Assembly: GCA_965242685.1 (NCBI GenBank)
Contig: OZ251487.1
Coordinates: 620,001-684,000 of the forward strand
DNA: 64,000 bases
Source of the DNA: G965215055 sp965242685
GTDB lineage: Bacteria; Pseudomonadota; Gammaproteobacteria; UBA4575
Direction of reading: 5' to 3'
Shown here: positions 43,727 to 52,700 of the stretch, piece after piece
Layout: each line of letters starts with the position of its first letter
Position numbering within the stretch: the first letter of the stretch is position 1
The notes under the pieces: generated by a model
Databases searched by the model: none
What the model saw: only the letters and a program-made list of their open reading frames with translations
Told to the model about the DNA's origin: nothing
Translations under genes and position numbers: made by a program

Positions 43727-46048
43727 TTGATAAATGTTAAAGGTTTTCTGACATTGAAACAAGCGGCGCTAAAAAAATCAGAGAAGACTCGCTATAGCCT
43801 TCTGACAATCAGAGGGTTACGCGAAAGTGTTTTGCTCATTTTTGTGGCGCTTGGCGTGTATTTTATGGTGGCTTTGTTGACGTATGATCCGGATGATCCG
43901 GGATGGCTGCATACTGGGAGCAACCACCTGACCAGTAATTTGGGCGGGAAAGTAGGGGCATTTTTCTCGGATTTACTATTTTTCCTATTCGGCTATCTTG
44001 CGTATCTTGCACCGTTGATGGTTATCTACAGTGGTTGGTTGCTGTATCGAAGTAAGCCCGGGGGTGAAGATGCAGACTATCGGACGCTGGGCATACGTTG
44101 GGCTGGTTTCTTGCTGACTTTGGCTTCGGGATGCGGACTTGCAACTTTACATTTTCAACCCGGGTTTTTATCTCTTGCGGGTGGCATTCTTGGGGACTTG
44201 ACCGGCAGTAGCTTTGTCGCCGTGTTCAGTCACGTTGGCGCAACGTTATTGTTGTTGGCACTGTTTTTTGCCGGCATCACCATTTTTACCAGCTTTTCCT
44301 GGTTATGGGTGGTGGATGCGGTCGGCAAATATATCCTTGCGTTCAGTTCATGGGTATGGACGAAGATTTGTGTCTTGAGAGAGAAATACCTGAGTAAGCA
44401 GGCAAAATTGGAGCGCGAAGAAAGTGTCAAAAAAACTAAGGTGCGAATCAAAAAACGTAAACAACCACGAATAGAACCTGTCATAAAGGATATTGAATCC
44501 AGTAAACGTACAGAACGAGAACGTCAGATACTGTTGTTTGACAGCGCGACTGAAATCGATCTTCCCCCCGTCACAATATTAGATAAGGCTAGCGATAACT
44601 CAAAAGGGTATTCCGATGAGGCACTGGAAGCCTTGTCACGCCAGGTAGAGTTGAAGATGCTTGACTTTGGCATTGATGCGGGAGTGGTTGAGGTTCACCC
44701 CGGGCCGGTGATTACACGTTTTGAGTTAGAACTTGCCGCAGGCGTTAAAGTCAGCAAGGTCAGCAATCTGGCCAAAGATATTGCGCGCGCCCTTTCCGTT
44801 GTCAGTGTTCGCGTCGTTGAAGTCATTCCCGGCAAGTCGCATATCGGAATTGAAATACCTAATGAACACCGGGAAGTGGTTATGCTCAGCGAGGTTTTGC
44901 AATCCGAGGCCTATGATAAAGCACGTTCGCCTTTAACGCTAGGTCTGGGCAAGGACATTGGCGGAAGACCGATTATGGCTGATTTGGCTAAGATGCCGCA
45001 TCTACTGGTCGCCGGTACGACCGGGTCAGGTAAATCGGTTGCCCTGAATGCGATGTTATTGAGCGTTTTACACAAAGCTACTCCACAGCAGGTACGCATG
45101 ATTCTGATTGATCCCAAGATGTTGGAGCTTAACGTTTACGAAGGCATTCCGCATCTTCTTGCTCCAGTTGTAACCGACATGAAAGAAGCGGCCAACGCTT
45201 TGCGCTGGTGCGTAGCAGAAATGGAACGCCGCTATTGCTTGATGTCTGCTCTGGGTGTGCGCAATATTCAAGGTTATAACACAAAAATCAATCAGGCTAT
45301 TGCCGAGGGCAATCCCCTGGTAAGTCCGGTAACCAACATCGAACCGGCTGAAGAGCCGGATGAACTTACATCGTTACCAAATATCGTCATTATTGTGGAT
45401 GAATTTGCAGACATGATGATGGTAGTAGGTAAAAAAGTAGAAGAACTTATTGCAAGGCTTGCACAAAAGGCGAGGGCGGCCGGCATTCACTTGATTTTGG
45501 CAACCCAACGGCCTTCTGTAGACGTGATTACCGGCCTTATCAAGGCAAATATTCCCGCAAGAATTGCCTTTCAAGTATCATCCAAAGTTGATTCACGCAC
45601 GATCCTGGACCAGATGGGTGCGGAACAGTTACTGGGTCATGGTGATATGCTGTATGTGCCCCCTGGAACGTCACTACCGGAACGTATACATGGTGCGTTT
45701 GTATCGGATGACGAAGTGCATAAGGTCGTTGCATACCTGAAACAAAAGGGTGCTCCCGCATATTTGGATGATGTTACTCGCGACCCGGCCACTGGCAAAG
45801 ACACGATCCCCGGGTTGGAACCATTGGATGCGGGCAATGGAGACGAATTAGACCCGCTTTACGATGAAGCTGTGGCAATTGTTACCGAAACTCGCAAGGC
45901 TTCAATTTCCTATTTACAGAGGCGGTTGAAGGTTGGCTACAACCGTGCCGCACGCATGATCGAAGAGATGGAAAGCAGCGGAGTCGTCGGTGCGGTACAG
46001 TCTGGTGGCGCGCGTGAAGTTTTGGCTCCTCCCCCACCGTCTGCATAA
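43727..46048 (+). CDS. ftsK: DNA translocase FtsK
   Basis: A 773-residue cell-division protein: four or five N-terminal transmembrane segments (to about residue 200), a short basic linker (KKTKVRIKKRKQPR), then the alpha/beta motor and the gamma domain. Walker A is LVAGTTGSGKSVALNAML; NIVIIVDEFADMMMV is Walker B. The C-terminal winged helix (SYLQRRLKVGYNRAARMIEEME) reads KOPS and activates XerCD. The linker is far shorter than in E. coli (1329 residues in total), as in many other bacteria. The start is uncertain: TTG 43727 is used here, and another in-frame TTG lies 27 bases downstream. Confidence 0.95.
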   Translation: MINVKGFLTLKQAALKKSEKTRYSLLTIRGLRESVLLIFVALGVYFMVALLTYDPDDPGWLHTGSNHLTSNLGGKVGAFFSDLLFFLFGYLAYLAPLMVIYSGWLLYRSKPGGEDADYRTLGIRWAGFLLTLASGCGLATLHFQPGFLSLAGGILGDLTGSSFVAVFSHVGATLLLLALFFAGITIFTSFSWLWVVDAVGKYILAFSSWVWTKICVLREKYLSKQAKLEREESVKKTKVRIKKRKQPRIEPVIKDIESSKRTERERQILLFDSATEIDLPPVTILDKASDNSKGYSDEALEALSRQVELKMLDFGIDAGVVEVHPGPVITRFELELAAGVKVSKVSNLAKDIARALSVVSVRVVEVIPGKSHIGIEIPNEHREVVMLSEVLQSEAYDKARSPLTLGLGKDIGGRPIMADLAKMPHLLVAGTTGSGKSVALNAMLLSVLHKATPQQVRMILIDPKMLELNVYEGIPHLLAPVVTDMKEAANALRWCVAEMERRYCLMSALGVRNIQGYNTKINQAIAEGNPLVSPVTNIEPAEEPDELTSLPNIVIIVDEFADMMMVVGKKVEELIARLAQKARAAGIHLILATQRPSVDVITGLIKANIPARIAFQVSSKVDSRTILDQMGAEQLLGHGDMLYVPPGTSLPERIHGAFVSDDEVHKVVAYLKQKGAPAYLDDVTRDPATGKDTIPGLEPLDAGNGDELDPLYDEAVAIVTETRKASISYLQRRLKVGYNRAARMIEEMESSGVVGAVQSGGAREVLAPPPPSA

Positions 46049-46058
46049 TCTAGTGTTT

Positions 46059-46712
46059 ATGAGCTTTTGGAGGTCAATACTACGGATCCGGAGGATAGCC
46101 TTGGTGATTGGGCTGTATGTATTTTCACTGCCTACATTCTCTAACGAGGCTATTCGGCAGCTTGCCGAGTTTCTTACTGAGACAGACTCGTTCAGTGGTC
46201 AGTTTCAGCAGACCGTTTACGATGAAAATGGGGAAACACTTCAGGTTTCCAAGGGCCAGGTTGCGTTAGCCAAGTCGAAACGCTTTCGTTGGCAATACAT
46301 GCAACCGCATTCACAGCTTATTCTTGCCGATGGCGAGTATTTATGGATTTATGACGAAGAGTTATTACAAGCCACGGCGAAGCCTATCGAAGAAGTGTTG
46401 GGCAGTGCTCCAATCATGTTGCTTACCGACATTAACTCCTTATTCCGGGATTTTGAAATCGAAAATGAGGGGAGTCTGGGTGATTTGAAGTGGATCTCTT
46501 TGATTCCACGTGTTCAAGATATGGAGTTTCATCGCATTCGCATTGGTCTGGATAAAGCGGGTATAAAAAAAATGGAGTTACACGATCGTTTTTCACAAAA
46601 AACTGTGATTGAATTCACTGACGTCGAGACGAGCCTGTCGTTTCCCACAGGGTATTTCACTTTCAAGGTTCCAGAAGGCGTAGACGTTGCAGGTTATCCG
46701 GGCACAGATTAA
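46059..46712 (+). CDS. lolA: Outer-membrane lipoprotein carrier protein LolA
   Basis: A 217-residue periplasmic chaperone that carries lipoproteins from LolCDE to LolB. It has a signal peptide (IALVIGLYVFSLPTFSNE), FSGQFQQTVYDENGE, VSKGQVALAKSKRFRWQY and LWIYDEELLQAT. ATG 46059, 10 bases after the ftsK stop, is preferred; longer in-frame starts overlap ftsK and add no signal peptide. Its position between ftsK and rarA is the conserved one. Confidence 0.93.
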   Translation: MSFWRSILRIRRIALVIGLYVFSLPTFSNEAIRQLAEFLTETDSFSGQFQQTVYDENGETLQVSKGQVALAKSKRFRWQYMQPHSQLILADGEYLWIYDEELLQATAKPIEEVLGSAPIMLLTDINSLFRDFEIENEGSLGDLKWISLIPRVQDMEFHRIRIGLDKAGIKKMELHDRFSQKTVIEFTDVETSLSFPTGYFTFKVPEGVDVAGYPGTD

Positions 46713-46809
46713 AAAGAAAACATATTGATAGAAAGTAGGCGTATCTATCTCCGACTTATTTTTCAAATCATCTACTGACATATTCGATCAAGTAGATGTC
46801 CATCGCCCG

Positions 46810-48081
46810 TTGGCTGATCGTATACGTCCGCCAACACTGGGGGAATTTGTTGGCCAGACACACTTGCTTGCCAAAGGTAAACCGCTGCGACAGGCAATTG
46901 AACAAGGCAAACTACATTCGATGGTCTTTTGGGGGCCTCCGGGAACGGGCAAGACCACACTTGCGCGTATTCTTGCAAAAACATCAAGCGCGCAATTTAT
47001 TCCTGTTTCGGCAGTGTTGTCAGGCGTAAAAGATATTCGGCAGGCAGTCAATCAGGCTAAGGCACATCTTCGGGAAAAAAGTATGGAAACGGTTCTGTTT
47101 GTTGATGAGGTGCACCGTTTCAACAAGGCTCAGCAGGACGCATTTTTACCCTATATCGAAGATGGCACCATCTACTTTGTTGGTGCTACGACGGAAAACC
47201 CTTCTTTTGAATTGAATAATGCACTGCTTTCAAGGGTTCGCGTCTACGTGCTTAAAAGTCTCAGCAAAGAGGAGGTGATGCAATGTATTGATCGGGCATT
47301 GAAAAGTTATACTTTCGACAAGCAAGGCGCTACCATTGATAAGGAGGCCAGGAAAATACTCGCTCTGGCGGCGGACGGAGATGCTCGTCGCGCACTTAAC
47401 TTTCTGGAAATTGCGTTTGACTTTCTTAATGAAGGGGATGCCAACAAGGTCATTACACGAAAAATTATTCAAGAAGTTACGACACAATCTAGCCGGCGTT
47501 TCGACAAGCAGGGTGAGTATTTCTACGATCAAATCTCGGCGCTGCACAAGTCGGTACGAGGCTCTGACCCCGACGCAGCCTTATACTGGTTTTGCAGAAT
47601 GATTGATGGGGGTTGCGACCCTCGCTATATTGCGCGTCGCGTGCTGCGCATGGCAAGCGAGGACATCGGTAATGCAGAACCGAAAGGCTTGCAGATCGCG
47701 TTGAGTGCATGGGATTCATACGAGCGTCTGGGTTCGCCGGAAGGGGAACTATCCCTTGCGCAAGCAATTATTTATCTGGCCTGTGTGCCAAAAAGTAACG
47801 CCGTATACAAGGCCTATAACAAGGCAATGTGCGATGTAAAAGAGTATGGCACGCTGGAGGTGCCCGTGCACTTGCGTAATGCTGCCACCAGGTTGATGAA
47901 GAAAATTGGCTACGGAAAAGGTTATCGCTATGCCCATGACGAGGAAGATGCCTATGCTGCAAACCAGATGTATCTTCCAGAGAAATTGAAGGACAAGCGC
48001 TATTATTGCCCCACTGATAGAGGGATAGAGATTAAAATCAAACAATACATGGACAGACTGCGTAACAAAACTCAAAATTAA
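46810..48081 (+). CDS. rarA: Replication-associated recombination protein A (RarA/MgsA)
   Basis: A clamp-loader-like AAA+ ATPase acting at stalled replication forks. VFWGPPGTGKTTLARILA is Walker A, VLFVDEVHRFNKAQQDAFL Walker B, and GATTENPSFELNNALLSR sensor 1; the C-terminal MgsA tetramerisation domain is complete. TTG 46810 is the first canonical start and gives 423 residues, about 20 fewer than usual. In-frame coding resembling the family N-terminus (SDLFFKSSTDIFDQ) continues upstream, and an ATC at 46747 with AGTAGG seven bases before it would give 444 residues, the normal length. A non-canonical start is therefore possible. Confidence 0.94.
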   Translation: MADRIRPPTLGEFVGQTHLLAKGKPLRQAIEQGKLHSMVFWGPPGTGKTTLARILAKTSSAQFIPVSAVLSGVKDIRQAVNQAKAHLREKSMETVLFVDEVHRFNKAQQDAFLPYIEDGTIYFVGATTENPSFELNNALLSRVRVYVLKSLSKEEVMQCIDRALKSYTFDKQGATIDKEARKILALAADGDARRALNFLEIAFDFLNEGDANKVITRKIIQEVTTQSSRRFDKQGEYFYDQISALHKSVRGSDPDAALYWFCRMIDGGCDPRYIARRVLRMASEDIGNAEPKGLQIALSAWDSYERLGSPEGELSLAQAIIYLACVPKSNAVYKAYNKAMCDVKEYGTLEVPVHLRNAATRLMKKIGYGKGYRYAHDEEDAYAANQMYLPEKLKDKRYYCPTDRGIEIKIKQYMDRLRNKTQN

Positions 48082-48117
48082 GAAGTAATACAGAAAAAAC
48101 TTTGAAGGTGCATAGAA

Positions 48118-48402
48118 ATGGAACAGCTTAAACTATCGAGGCAACTCATCGACAAGGTGCAGCAAGTGCTTGTTGATGAAGATGAACGCGCCAAAAATCC
48201 ACTGCTTGCCAGTCAATATCTTGCAGCAATCATCGGCTTCATGGTCGGCAACCATGATCTTCCCTCGGGTGAGAAAAATGAAGTGATGAATGAACTCAAT
48301 GCCTTTTCAAAATACGTATACGATGATATTGCGCGCCAGAGACAAGCTGCGATTCGGCCCAAAGGCGAGGCATTTGGCATATGGAAGCCTGAAAACGGTT
48401 AA
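48118..48402 (+). CDS. Conserved-looking small hypothetical protein
   Basis: A 94-residue soluble, mainly helical protein (LSRQLIDKVQQVLVDEDERA, then NPLLASQYLAAIIGFMVGNH, and GIWKPENG at the end). AAGG lies before the ATG, and it follows rarA by 36 bases in the same direction. I do not recognise the family. Its clean frame and composition support coding. Confidence 0.65.
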   Translation: MEQLKLSRQLIDKVQQVLVDEDERAKNPLLASQYLAAIIGFMVGNHDLPSGEKNEVMNELNAFSKYVYDDIARQRQAAIRPKGEAFGIWKPENG

Positions 48403-48408
48403 GCATTG

Positions 48409-49617
48409 TCAATTATTCTGAAGCAATTCAATCCAATGTTTAACAGGCGTTTTTGTTGCCGATTGTAGATGCATCAGGCAACCGATGTTGGCGCTGGCAA
48501 TAATATCGGGCCGCCCGGCTTCCAAGCTGGCGATTTTATCTTGCAATAGGCGGGTTGAAAGCTCAGTTTCAAGCAGTGAATAACTTCCTGCCGAACCGCA
48601 GCAAAGATATGGGTCTCTAACCATATTTAATGTATAGCCGGCCTCTCGAAGCAGGGTTTCAATGCTGCCGACAATTTTTTGTCCGTGCTGCAATGTACAA
48701 GGGCTGTGAAAAACAACCTTTTTGTTCTTGGAAGTAGGGGTGATTCGTCGTGCCAGTCCCATGGTCATTTCTGCCAGGTCTCGAGTATGCTGTGCGACAA
48801 ATTCAGCTTTCTCTGCATAGCCGTTGTCGGCCTGCATGATTTTTCCATACTGCTTTATAAAATAGCTACAGCCACTTGAAGTAACTACTAAATGTTCATA
48901 TTCTTCAGATAATGCTCGATACCAGCTATCAATATTACGGCATATCGTCTTTTTAGCGCCCTTGATATCCGCCAAGTGAAATGCCAGGCTCCCGCAGCAG
49001 TCCGATTCCGCTTCCTCCATCTGAATGCCTGAATACGAAAATACTTTGGATGCCGCCACATTAATTTGTGGTGCGGCGGCGGATTGCACGCAACCCTTTA
49101 TCGTTAGCAGCTTGCGTCTTGCTGTAGAGAAATTCGGTATGGAGTTTACAACAGGCTTTGCAGGGATTTTGCTTGTCAGCCTGGCTGGCAGCAGAGGCTT
49201 GAAAAAGCGGGCGATGGAAAAAAATGTGGCGGTGCGTACGGGTTTGGAAAAGATATCAATAATCAAGCGCCGCTTGATTTTATCGACTTTAGTTCGTCCA
49301 ATTCTTTTTTCCATGTGCGGCCTGCCCATATCAATCAAATCACTATATCTAACGCCCGAAGGACACGTGGTTTCACAAGATAGGCAAGTCAGACATCGGT
49401 CCAAATGTCTCATGCTTGCGGGGCCGGATGGTTTTCCTTCAAAGAAATTCTTGATTAAATAAATTCGTCCGCGCGGGCCATCCAACTCATCGCCCGTAAG
49501 CCGATAAGTGGGGCATGTTGCGTTACAAAATCCGCAGTGTACGCAGGCACGCAAAATATCATTGACCCGCCGGCCCTCTGACGTTTTCAAGAAATCTTTT
49601 GTGAGTGACGTTTGCAC
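48409..49617 (-). CDS. glcF: Glycolate oxidase iron-sulfur subunit GlcF
   Basis: A 402-residue subunit with two 4Fe-4S motifs near the N-terminus (CVHCGFCNATCP and CLTCLSCETTCP) and two cysteine-rich CCG domains (CCGSLAFHLAD, CCGSAGSYSLLE). With GlcD and GlcE it oxidises glycolate to glyoxylate and passes electrons towards the quinone pool. It is the last gene of the minus-strand operon glcD-glcE-glcF, with two bases after glcE. Confidence 0.94.
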   Translation of the reverse strand: MQTSLTKDFLKTSEGRRVNDILRACVHCGFCNATCPTYRLTGDELDGPRGRIYLIKNFFEGKPSGPASMRHLDRCLTCLSCETTCPSGVRYSDLIDMGRPHMEKRIGRTKVDKIKRRLIIDIFSKPVRTATFFSIARFFKPLLPARLTSKIPAKPVVNSIPNFSTARRKLLTIKGCVQSAAAPQINVAASKVFSYSGIQMEEAESDCCGSLAFHLADIKGAKKTICRNIDSWYRALSEEYEHLVVTSSGCSYFIKQYGKIMQADNGYAEKAEFVAQHTRDLAEMTMGLARRITPTSKNKKVVFHSPCTLQHGQKIVGSIETLLREAGYTLNMVRDPYLCCGSAGSYSLLETELSTRLLQDKIASLEAGRPDIIASANIGCLMHLQSATKTPVKHWIELLQNN

Positions 49618-49619
49618 GA

Positions 49620-50675
49620 TTATAGCTGGGCATACATCTTGCCGGGGTTAAGGATTCTGGCCGGATCAAAAGTCTGTTTGAGCTTTTGGTGAATGGTAAG
49701 TACAGCTTGGCTGAGTGGATGAAATGGATGTTTCGCATCCCCGTTGCGAAACAGGCAGGCATGTCCGCCCACCCGTTCGACTACTGTACGAATATGTGCT
49801 GATTCTGCATCCGTTGCATACCATCTCAACGCACCGTTCCATTCCATTGCGCATGGGCCTGAAATATCAAGCGGCTCGGCATTCGGAGGTATGGAAATTC
49901 TCCATAGGGGTAACTCCGTTAAAAAAAACTCATGTGCTTGCTCTTTGACGTTCACCCAGAACATGTCATGCCAATCAACGAGTTCGCCACCGATACGTTT
50001 TGTACACGTCTCGACAGTTGACAATGAACCTGAAAGACGTATGTAAAGGTTTCTTCCATCATGGAAGGTTGCCGTGATAGGTAAAGGTGTGCTTGCCCAC
50101 TTGTTCATTTTGTGTATGGCGTCTCTGCTGTTGAGGGTAAGGGCGATGGTATGCTCACACGCCGGTTTGGGGATTACGCGCAACGTAACAGACATGATGA
50201 CTCCCAATGTCCCTAACGCTCCGCACATCAAGCGCGATACGTCATAGCCCGCAACATTTTTCATTACTCTGCCGCCAAACCGTAGATACTCGCCTTTGCC
50301 GTTTATGATTTCGCTTCCCAAGATGCAATCACGCACAGCCCCCGCGTGTGCTCGTCTAGGTCCACATAAACCCGTGGCGATCATCCCGCCCAAGGTGGCG
50401 GTAGAGCCAAAATGAGGAGGGTCGCACGGCAGTATCTGTTTTTGTCGTGCGATAGTTTGTTCTACTTCGCGTAAAGGAGTGCCGCTACGGGCGGTGATAT
50501 AAAGCTCGGAGGGTTCGTATTCGGTGATCCCGATATGTTCGGACAGAACAAGGTACTCGCCTTGTACTTGTCTTCCATAAAAGCGTTTTGTGCCTCCTGC
50601 CTTAATCTCTAAAGGTAGTTGCTTTTTGTAGGCATCCTTTATCTTGTGGGAGATTTCATCTTTTATGTCGTACAC
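49620..50675 (-). CDS. glcE: Glycolate oxidase FAD-binding subunit GlcE
   Basis: A 351-residue FAD-binding (PCMH-type) protein, shorter than GlcD. ITARSGTPLREVEQTIARQ and FGSTATLGGMIATGLCGPRR contact FAD, and RFGGRVMKNVAGYDVSRLM is typical of GlcE. The end, FDPARILNPGKMY, is the usual oxidase-family C-terminus. It is required for activity of the GlcDEF complex in E. coli. Confidence 0.93.
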   Translation of the reverse strand: MYDIKDEISHKIKDAYKKQLPLEIKAGGTKRFYGRQVQGEYLVLSEHIGITEYEPSELYITARSGTPLREVEQTIARQKQILPCDPPHFGSTATLGGMIATGLCGPRRAHAGAVRDCILGSEIINGKGEYLRFGGRVMKNVAGYDVSRLMCGALGTLGVIMSVTLRVIPKPACEHTIALTLNSRDAIHKMNKWASTPLPITATFHDGRNLYIRLSGSLSTVETCTKRIGGELVDWHDMFWVNVKEQAHEFFLTELPLWRISIPPNAEPLDISGPCAMEWNGALRWYATDAESAHIRTVVERVGGHACLFRNGDAKHPFHPLSQAVLTIHQKLKQTFDPARILNPGKMYAQL

Positions 50676-50690
50676 GACAAGCAGTACCGT

Positions 50691-52160
50691 CTAAAAACGT
50701 GGCAGGTTGGGATGAGAAAGGTTGGCTTGGTGTACGTGCATCGCACCGAATTCCGCACAGCGGTGCAAAGTAGGTACGGCCTTACCCGGATTCAATAACT
50801 CATTTTCGTCAAATGCCTTTTTGATGGCATGAAAAGCGTTGATCTCCATTGAGTTGAATTGCACGCACATCTGATCAAGTTTTTCTACCCCGACGCCATG
50901 TTCACCGGTAATGGTTCCGCCTGCCTTGACGCATAGCGCAAGGATTTCCCCACCGAACTTTTCCGCAGTTTCCAATTCGTTCGGTTGGTTTGCGTCATAG
51001 AGTATCAACGGGTGTAAATTTCCGTCTCCAGCATGAAAGACATTGGCAACGCGAAGCCCGTATTTTCTTGACAGGTCATCTATGCCTTTCAAAACACGTG
51101 CAAGATGCTTACGCGGGATGGTGCCATCCATGCAGTAGTAGTCGGGCGACAAATTACCCAGTGCGGGAAAGGCGGCCTTTCTTGCCATCCACAGCTTTTC
51201 GGCCTCCGATTCGTTGGCCGCTGTACGGATTTCAATGGCCTGATGCGCATTGAAGATTTTACCGACTGTCCTGGCCTGAGAGACCAACTCTTCTTCATAT
51301 CCGTCAAGTTCGCAAATCAGTATCGCAGCGGCATCGGTCGGGTAACCCGGATGACAATATTTTTCGCTTGCTTCAATGGTCAAACCGTCCATCATTTCAA
51401 GACCTGCGGGTACTACACCGCTGGCAATAATACTTGCTACGGCGTTTCCGGCTTTTGCAACTTCGTTAAATGCCGCCAGCAATACTTTTTTCTTGTGCGG
51501 CCGTGGCAGCAGTTTTACCGTAGCTTCCAATATGATACCGAGCATCCCCTCGGAGCCGGTCAGTAAAGCAAGCAGATCAAAACCTTGTGTATCAAGCGTT
51601 TTCCCACCGACTTCGAGTATCTCTCCTTCAACCGTGAGCACCTTTAGTGCCAGTAGATTGTGGATAGTGAGGCCGTATTTCAGACAATGTACGCCACCGG
51701 AATTTTCAGCAATATTCCCACCTATCGTACACGCTATTTGTGAAGAAGGGTCTGGTGCATAGTAAAGCCCATACGGTTCAGCGGCCTCTGAGACGGCCAG
51801 GTTTGTAACGCCCGGCTCTACTTTTGCGGTCCGATTGTATGGATCGATCTCAATGATATTGTTCAATTTTGCCAGGCTCAACAGTACGCCGTCGGTATGA
51901 GGTAATGCACCGCCCGACAAGCCGGTGCCCGCACCTCGCGTGACGATGGGTATTTGTAAGTCCCTACAAATATCGACGATGGCCTTGACCTGCTTGATGC
52001 GATCGGGAAGCAGCACAAGACGAGGTGTCTGTTTATAGGCGGTCAGTGCATCGCACTCATACGGAGCCAGCTGTTCTTTTTTCTCCAGCACCGCTTGCGG
52101 AGGCAAAACGGTATGGAATTTTCGAACCAGATCGGAAAGGTTTGTAAAGGTACTCATCAT
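50691..52160 (-). CDS. glcD: Glycolate oxidase catalytic subunit GlcD
   Basis: A 489-residue FAD-linked oxidase. PIVTRGAGTGLSGGALPH is the FAD pyrophosphate loop, and CTIGGNIAENSGGVHCLKYG and LTGSEGMLGIILEATVKL continue the domain. The C-terminal part has VFHAGDGNLHPLILYD, GTITGEHGVGVEK and ENELLNPGKAVP. It first encodes the glcDEF operon here (15 bases to glcE). No GlcC-type regulator or glcB lies nearby. D-lactate dehydrogenase-like activity cannot be excluded, but the E and F neighbours favour glycolate. Confidence 0.93.
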   Translation of the reverse strand: MMSTFTNLSDLVRKFHTVLPPQAVLEKKEQLAPYECDALTAYKQTPRLVLLPDRIKQVKAIVDICRDLQIPIVTRGAGTGLSGGALPHTDGVLLSLAKLNNIIEIDPYNRTAKVEPGVTNLAVSEAAEPYGLYYAPDPSSQIACTIGGNIAENSGGVHCLKYGLTIHNLLALKVLTVEGEILEVGGKTLDTQGFDLLALLTGSEGMLGIILEATVKLLPRPHKKKVLLAAFNEVAKAGNAVASIIASGVVPAGLEMMDGLTIEASEKYCHPGYPTDAAAILICELDGYEEELVSQARTVGKIFNAHQAIEIRTAANESEAEKLWMARKAAFPALGNLSPDYYCMDGTIPRKHLARVLKGIDDLSRKYGLRVANVFHAGDGNLHPLILYDANQPNELETAEKFGGEILALCVKAGGTITGEHGVGVEKLDQMCVQFNSMEINAFHAIKKAFDENELLNPGKAVPTLHRCAEFGAMHVHQANLSHPNLPRF

Positions 52161-52309
52161 GTAAAATGGGTTGTATGTCCTTGCTTTGCCGGATATATGG
52201 TTTTGATCGCTATGCGTATAGATTCGTAACCGCTTGGTGCTATCAATTCAAGGCTTCTCAATATACCATTGCACAGCGTAACACGTAGTATCAAAAGGAA
52301 GATTCAAGT

Positions 52310-52681
52310 TTGACGATAGTAAGTATTGCGATTGGAGGTGCCATAGGTTCCGTACTCAGATATCTGGTTCAGGCGCAGTCTGCAAACTGGTTGGGAGACG
52401 AGTTCCCCTATGGCACCATGGTTGTAAACGTGCTTGGGTCATTGCTGATGGGGTTCTTGTCCATTGTACTTGTGGAAGGGTTTTCATTACCTGAAGAAAT
52501 TCGGCTTGCGGTACTTGTCGGGCTGCTGGGTGGTTTCACCACTTTTTCAGCATTTTCCCATGAGACGCTGGGCTTGATTCAGCAAGGAAACCTTGTAGGT
52601 GCCGCGAGTAACGTTATTTTCAGTGTTGTACTATGTGTAATCGCCAGTCTTATAGGCGTTACTTTGGCGCGTACATTGTAA
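52310..52681 (+). CDS. crcB: Fluoride ion channel FluC/CrcB
   Basis: A 123-residue, four-segment membrane protein that exports fluoride as a dimer. GGAIGSVLRYLVQ, GTMVVNVLGSLLMGFL with the pore Asn, and GLLGGFTTFSAFSHET with the Phe box and central sodium site are all present. The start is TTG 52310, with AAGGAAG upstream. I looked for a fluoride riboswitch in the 149-base leader and did not recognise its conserved elements. crcB beside serS is also seen in other gammaproteobacteria. Confidence 0.95.
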   Translation: MTIVSIAIGGAIGSVLRYLVQAQSANWLGDEFPYGTMVVNVLGSLLMGFLSIVLVEGFSLPEEIRLAVLVGLLGGFTTFSAFSHETLGLIQQGNLVGAASNVIFSVVLCVIASLIGVTLARTL

Positions 52682-52700
52682 TCCTTCTTGGCAACCGATC

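Noticed and set aside
52161..52309. Possible fluoride riboswitch before crcB
   Set aside because: The conserved crcB-motif elements were not recognised by eye; a covariance-model search would decide.
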